64,000 nt of DNA. Origin: Bacillus sp. FJAT-27225. Lineage in GTDB: Bacteria > Bacillota > Bacilli > Bacillales > Cytobacillaceae. Where the stretch lies: positions 186,001 to 250,000 of the forward strand of contig NZ_MAYU01000012.1 in the NCBI RefSeq assembly GCF_001685025.1. Reading direction: 5' to 3'. Below are positions 60,211-64,000 of the stretch, piece by piece; position 1 is the stretch's first letter, and every line of letters starts with the position of its first letter. The notes under the pieces were generated by a model that searched no databases, had not been told where the DNA came from, and saw only the letters and a program-made list of their open reading frames with translations. Position numbers and translations under genes: made by a program.

Positions 60211-61062
60211 TTACGCATTAACTGATCCAAGAACTCCGTTTGTCGCGGTCATCGCGATAATCACGCAGCCCCACATATGCTTGTATGCAGTTACCATGTC
60301 TTCGTAGGTGAATCGGATGCTCTTTGGTCCCGTCAGTTCGACGGTTGGAAGGGTCGTTGTCATTTTTGCCTGCTGCGGGCCTTTGAATATCAGGTCGAAT
60401 GTAACCGGACCCTCCCCGATTACAAGCGGCTTGGCTGTTTTTGCTTTATTAACAGCAGCTTCGGCTTTAGTCCGGATTTCAGCTCGGGCCACTTCCGGAT
60501 GCAGCAATTCTGCGGCAAAGCGGTCGACTGCCCGCTTCGTAACAGCTCCCTCAACTTCAGGCAAGGTTTCCTGCACTTCTTTTACATAGGCATCGTCACC
60601 GCTTATGAACAATGGCGGAACTCCAAGGGAACCTGCAACATATGAATTCATCTCGGTTTCCCCGACGACCCTGCCATTGATTTTCATTTCCTCTACGCAA
60701 ATGCCAGCGAGTGTGTGGGAGATGACCGTTACATCCGAACCGCCTTCGCGGCCGTGATGGCCAACGAACATGATTCCGTCGAAGCTAGTGTCCAGCCCTT
60801 CAAGCTGGCACATGACGCGGTTGCTGCCTGAAACAAGGCGAGCCCGCGGATCAAGTTCCTCTATAATAATATTGGACATATTGCCATGCCCGTCCGCTAC
60901 AACAATTTCAGTAGCACCGCCGTTGAATGCCCCTTCAATCGCTGCATTCACATCCGCGGTCATTAGCTTCCGGAACCGCTGATATTCAGAAGGAGTTTTC
61001 AACTGCTGATTTGTCGCAACTCCAGAAATGCCTTCCATGTCTGCTGAGATAAAAATTTTCAT
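60211..61062 (-). CDS. dppA: D-aminopeptidase, M55 family
   Basis: 283 residues. M55 zinc ligands: MKIFISADMEGISG (Asp8, Glu10), VVADGHGNM (Asp, His), FVGHHGREG (His-His); the C-terminus KHMWGCVIIAMTATNGVLG is conserved. In B. subtilis DppA cleaves D-Ala-containing peptides taken up by the Dpp transporter encoded behind it. The same coupling of peptide hydrolysis and uptake applies here. No strong ribosome site upstream. Confidence 0.95.
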   Translation of the reverse strand: MKIFISADMEGISGVATNQQLKTPSEYQRFRKLMTADVNAAIEGAFNGGATEIVVADGHGNMSNIIIEELDPRARLVSGSNRVMCQLEGLDTSFDGIMFVGHHGREGGSDVTVISHTLAGICVEEMKINGRVVGETEMNSYVAGSLGVPPLFISGDDAYVKEVQETLPEVEGAVTKRAVDRFAAELLHPEVARAEIRTKAEAAVNKAKTAKPLVIGEGPVTFDLIFKGPQQAKMTTTLPTVELTGPKSIRFTYEDMVTAYKHMWGCVIIAMTATNGVLGSVNA

Positions 61063-61083
61063 CGTATCGTGTCTCGCTTTCTA

Positions 61084-62145
61084 TTAAAATTCAAAACTAG
61101 TGGTTTTTTCTAATGATAGAACAAATTCTTTAACGAGATCCTTGGTGGCTTCCAGGTCGCCCAGGTCCACAACTTCCACCGGGGAATGGGCATAGCGGGA
61201 AGGGATCGAAAGTACACCGGTCGGAATCCCTTTGTTCGCGTAGTTTACCGCGCCGCCATCTGTGCCAATTCCAGGGAATACTTCAAGCTGGTATGGGATG
61301 TTGTTTTCTTTTGCCAGATGTATGAGTTTGTCTTTCATCGTTTTATGGACGATTAAGCTGAAATCCATCACCTTGATTCCAGTCCCCCGGCCGAGGCGGA
61401 GGCTTTGGTCCATCATTTCCTCCGGGGTATCACTGACAGCCGTCGTATCCACTGCAATTGCTGCATCTGCCTGCAAATGCTCGGAAGCTGTTTTTGCCCC
61501 GCGCAAGCCGACTTCCTCCTGGACAGCAAATAGGAAAATCAATTCTCCCGCGAAATCCTGGTCCTGGATTTCATCGAGCACCTGGAGGAGAACAGCGCAG
61601 CCTGCCCGGTCATCAAGCGATTTCGCCCTGACCCTTGGCTTGGATTTTGGTCCAAAAACGGTAAATTCGCTTCCCCACGTGATTGGAGTTCCGATTTCGA
61701 CTCCCATATCGAGCGCTTCCTGTTTTGATGCTGCGCCAATGTCTATGTATAATTGCTGGTGCTTCCTGACTTTGGATGGGTCATCGAACTTTGCGTAATG
61801 TGCGGAAATGGTGCCGATGAGTCCTGGGAGCAGTCCCTGTGAACCCATTACGGTCACCGGCTGGGCCAGGAGGATCCGATCGTCGTTGCCGCCAAGCTTC
61901 TCGAATCTTAGCAGCCCATTTTCCTCAATCTTCTTGACCATAAAGCCGATTTCATCCATATGCGCGGTGAGCAGCACGGCCGGACCGGATTTAGAGCCCT
62001 TTTTGCGGGCGATGACATTCCCAATTGGATCAATCCGTACCTCATCCGTTTTTTCCCTTACATAATCTCTTATAAAATAAGAAACCGAGTGTTCATATCC
62101 GCATGGACCCGAAAGCCCGGTTAATGTTTTTAAAAGCTCAAGCAT
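61084..62145 (-). CDS. M42 family metallopeptidase
   Basis: 353 residues from ATG 62145 (AGGTGGTG upstream). Cobalt/zinc ligands: LLTAHMDEIGFMV, KSLDDRAGCAVLLQVL, FAVQEEVGLRGAKTA, AVDTTAVSDTPEE, and PSRYAHSPVEVVDLGDLEAT. TET-like aminopeptidase; degrades peptides in the cytosol. 21 nt before dppA, so it supplies amino acids from the same imported peptides. Confidence 0.93.
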   Translation of the reverse strand: MLELLKTLTGLSGPCGYEHSVSYFIRDYVREKTDEVRIDPIGNVIARKKGSKSGPAVLLTAHMDEIGFMVKKIEENGLLRFEKLGGNDDRILLAQPVTVMGSQGLLPGLIGTISAHYAKFDDPSKVRKHQQLYIDIGAASKQEALDMGVEIGTPITWGSEFTVFGPKSKPRVRAKSLDDRAGCAVLLQVLDEIQDQDFAGELIFLFAVQEEVGLRGAKTASEHLQADAAIAVDTTAVSDTPEEMMDQSLRLGRGTGIKVMDFSLIVHKTMKDKLIHLAKENNIPYQLEVFPGIGTDGGAVNYANKGIPTGVLSIPSRYAHSPVEVVDLGDLEATKDLVKEFVLSLEKTTSFEF

Positions 62146-62158
62146 ATTTTTACACCAC

Positions 62159-62605
62159 CTATAAATACTCAAATGTATTTTTGTAGACTTCAAGCTGAAT
62201 GATGCTGTTCACCTCAGTGATGCTTGGGAGCTCGTTTAGCTTCAGCAGCGTTTGGGTAATATGCTCCTGAGTGGCAACCGCGATTTGCACCAGCAGCGAA
62301 TACGGGCCCGAAGTCAGCGTAATATAGCGGATTTCCTTGAATTTCGACAGTTCCTCAATCGCCTCAGTCACACGTTGAGGCTGAACCTTCAACTGGATGA
62401 TGGCCCCAGCCTTCACGCCCATCGCCACCGGATTCACTACCCCGACCACTTCCATGATGCCTGTATCAATCAAATTCTTATACCGCAGCCTGACTGTTTT
62501 TTCGCTAACCTTCAGATTTGCCGCAATTTCCGAAAATGACATCCGGCCATCATGCGATAGAAACTTGATAATCCCCTTGTCCAATTCATCTATTTCGTAT
62601 TCCAA
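62159..62605 (-). CDS. Lrp/AsnC-family transcriptional regulator
   Basis: 148 residues from TTG 62605 (AGGAGG 7 nt upstream). HTH: ELDKGIIKFLSHDGRMSFSE, VSEKTVRLRYKNLIDTG; RAM (ligand-binding) domain from about 70: VVNPVAMGVKAGAIIQLKVQ, IRYITLTSGPYSLLVQIAVA. First gene of the lrp-M42-dppA set, so it probably controls peptide or amino-acid use in response to an amino acid. Confidence 0.93.
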   Translation of the reverse strand: MEYEIDELDKGIIKFLSHDGRMSFSEIAANLKVSEKTVRLRYKNLIDTGIMEVVGVVNPVAMGVKAGAIIQLKVQPQRVTEAIEELSKFKEIRYITLTSGPYSLLVQIAVATQEHITQTLLKLNELPSITEVNSIIQLEVYKNTFEYL

Positions 62606-62920
62606 ACAACTTCCTCCTTCCCGCTTTTCTACTTCCTTTTTTGGTATTAAATTGTTTTTATCAGGTTCATTTTCGGTAATTTTCTTTATTTTTAGTATCT
62701 TTATTAGGATTAAACGTATTATAGGGTAGGAATATTTAAAATGCAATAATAATTCTAAAATTTAAAAACATCCGTTTTTCGGTAAGCGCTTTAAAGTCTA
62801 TAGCCGCTAGGGTTCCATCATATGAAAAATTTGTCGAATCCGCTTTGGCAGTGTAAGCCATTTATAGTCAGGGCTTCTTATTAGTTGAAAAAATTCAATT
62901 TACTGGATAATATTTTTGGA
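62606..62920. other. Intergenic region upstream of the lrp gene
   Basis: AT-rich, no gene. It should contain the promoter of the lrp-M42-dppA transcript. A GCTAGGGTTCC string at 62806 on the plus strand recalls a guanidine riboswitch start but nothing else fits. Confidence 0.4.
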
Positions 62921-62949
62921 AATATTAAAAGCCCGCTGTTTAGGCGGGC
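62921..62949 (-). terminator. Terminator beyond array 2 (minus direction)
   Basis: GCCCGCCTAAACAGCGGGC hairpin followed by TTTTAATATTT on the minus strand. The only gene upstream in that direction is the NERD gene at 63407, so the 52-bp array between them is probably transcribed as its 3' UTR. Confidence 0.75.
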
Positions 62950-63033
62950 GAGGTTTTATAAACTTTTCTGGTGGTCCCGTATTTCATAATCTAATAAATA
63001 GAGTTAGTGTACTTTTTGCAACTTGCCAACAGC

Positions 63034-63400
63034 CAATTAATCTACGAATTGAGTGTTGGTGGATTTTTTGACACCCGCAAACCGTCAATTAATCCACGAA
63101 CTAAGCGTTGCTGGGCTTTTTACCACCTGCAAACCGTCAATTAATCCACGAACTAAGTGTTGCTGGGCTTTTTACCACCTAACAACAGCCAATTAATCCA
63201 CGAACTAAGCGTTGCTGGGCTTTTTACCACCTGACAATCGTCAATTAATCTACAAACTAAGTTCGTGGACTTTTTACCGCCTGCCAACCGTCAATTAATC
63301 TACAAACTAAGTTCGTGGACTTTTTACCGCCTGCCAACTGTCAATTAAACTACGAATTAAGCGTTACTGGACTTTTGACACCATCCAACCGTCAAGTTTT
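63034..63400. repeat. 52-bp tandem array 2 (7-8 units) at the 3' end of the second NERD gene
   Basis: Unit starts (CAATTAA) at 63034, 63086, 63138, 63190, 63242, 63292, 63342 and a partial one at 63393: period 52, then 50-51. Each unit has CAATTAATC(C/T)AC(A/G)AACTAAG and CTTTTTACC(A/G)CCTG. Two units have GTTCGTGGAC, the inverse of the CCACGAAC in others. The unit sequence differs from array 1, but the period and the ATTAATCYAC core are shared. It ends within 10 nt of the stop of the gene at 63407. Confidence 0.95.
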
Positions 63401-63406
63401 TGTACA

Positions 63407-64000
63407 TTAAATATCTCTTCTCTCATAATATGCTTTTCTATCGGCACCTCTTCTATTAAAGGACTTCCTCAAAACATTATTAATTCTCCTTTTTGAACAT
63501 GCCTCTCCACAAAATTCATAAATATTCTTCGTTGTAATTCTCTCATTGGGAAACAGCAGCTGAAATTCATGAACATGACGGATGATTGCATCGGTTACCT
63601 TCTCGATTTCTCCGCACTTGCAAATACCTTTTTTCCCAACAATTGAAATCGAAAGTGATCCGCATTTTCCGCACCTAAGCTTTTTCTCCAGCCCCTCAAA
63701 CGTATACGCTGGAAACTTGTCATACCGCGACTCCGGCTGATGGAGTGCAACGAGCTTCTCGGCCAGGCGCCGGTGCTTATCCGTCAATCCAGGTGGGGCA
63801 TTATTTAATGTTCGCAAAAAGGGATAAATCTGATTTGGGAGAATGAAAGGTTTATCAAGAGGAGCTTGATACAGGGTAAATTCGGAATGAACGAAAGCGA
63901 TTGAAGCGTTAATGGGGAATGAAGAATAGCTTAACTCGCGGAGCAACTGACGAAGCAAGGTTTCACATCTTTTTAACTGGGTTAGAGGGTTATCAATCTC
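63407..64000 (-). CDS. NERD-type protein with zinc ribbon, C-terminal part (runs off the window)
   Basis: The open frame continues to the window edge (EIDNPLTQLKRCETLLRQLL at the far end), so only the last 197 codons are seen. It matches the protein at 52899 along its length: IYPFLRTLNNAPPGLTDKHR, LRCGKCGSLS and GICKCGEIEK zinc ribbon, EFQLLFPNERITTKNIYEFC. The NERD core itself lies outside the window. Followed at once by array 2 and then a terminator. Confidence 0.85.
   Translation of the reverse strand, partial: EIDNPLTQLKRCETLLRQLLRELSYSSFPINASIAFVHSEFTLYQAPLDKPFILPNQIYPFLRTLNNAPPGLTDKHRRLAEKLVALHQPESRYDKFPAYTFEGLEKKLRCGKCGSLSISIVGKKGICKCGEIEKVTDAIIRHVHEFQLLFPNERITTKNIYEFCGEACSKRRINNVLRKSFNRRGADRKAYYERRDI

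Noticed and set aside
62806-62860. Guanidine-I (ykkC) riboswitch
   Set aside because: Only GCTAGGGTTCC resembles the start; the rest of the conserved core is absent and no plus-strand gene follows.
63034-63400. CRISPR array
   Set aside because: Same reason: contiguous 50-52-bp repeats without spacers.

Overview
The window reads as chromosome of a low-to-mid GC Bacillaceae bacterium (Bacillus or Mesobacillus-like; genus not provable from sequence alone). Evidence: AGGAGG-type ribosome sites with ATG/GTG/TTG starts, a proline T-box in front of proC, a SigB-type promoter before a general-stress gene, a Firmicute-type (VIIb) secretion locus, an AsnC/Lrp-dppA-oppBCDFA peptide cluster, and many small cryptic repeats. 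No rRNA, tRNA, CRISPR array, prophage or insertion sequence was found; the only transposase-like gene is a REP-associated tyrosine transposase.

Region 1 (1-15456, minus strand) is a type VII secretion locus: a long essC, a yukD/esaB ubiquitin-like gene, four WXG100-size substrates, a lipase effector with its targeting helices at the C-terminus (TslA-like), a lipoprotein next to it (candidate immunity protein) with a decayed second copy, and a Ser/Thr phospho-signalling set: PknB-like membrane kinase, PP2C phosphatase, FHA protein, and a membrane protein with about 15 TTVL-type motifs that look like phospho-acceptor sites. EsaA, EssA and a standard EssB are not visible. Region 2 (15.8-23.3 kb) has an orphan protein, a CBS protein, a DHA2 drug exporter, a type IV pilin-like trio and a membrane-anchored protein. 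Region 3 (23.5-28.5 kb) is a B-family heme-copper enzyme operon (subunits 2A, II, I, SCO, membrane protein) plus ctaB. Subunit I has Asn where the B-family oxygen reductases have the active-site Tyr, and an FNR-like palindrome lies upstream, so a CuA-type nitric oxide reductase is a serious alternative to an oxidase.

Region 4 (28.5-40.6 kb) contains a RAYT transposase with inverted REP palindromes on both sides and more copies around it, a stress protein, a membrane-embedded HExxH protease followed by an Xre regulator (ImmA/ImmR-like logic), T-box/proC, a HesB-like gene with an in-frame TGA at the conserved Cys position and a SECIS-like hairpin (probable selenoprotein), an M28 membrane peptidase divergent from a NarL-type two-component system, and a LytR-CpsA-Psr ligase.

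Region 5 (40.7-50 kb) looks like a surface-glycopolymer module: DUF1015/SerK-like protein, a nucleotidyltransferase-PLP enzyme fusion, flippase, LicD-like transferase and two FemAB-like proteins. The set suggests serine-derived head groups (for example CDP-ethanolamine) being added to a surface polymer. Glutaminase, a Bcr-type exporter and an MBL hydrolase lie around it.

Region 6 (52.5-64 kb) has two paralogous NERD-type/zinc-ribbon genes about 10 kb apart. Each is followed directly at its 3' end by a different tandem array with the same 52-bp period and a shared ATTAATCYAC core. Between them lies the peptide uptake/degradation operon lrp-M42-dppA-oppBCDF-oppA. The best candidates for undescribed biology are the NERD+52-bp array pairs, the transmembrane protease/Xre pair, and the TTVL-scaffold phospho-signalling attached to the type VII locus.
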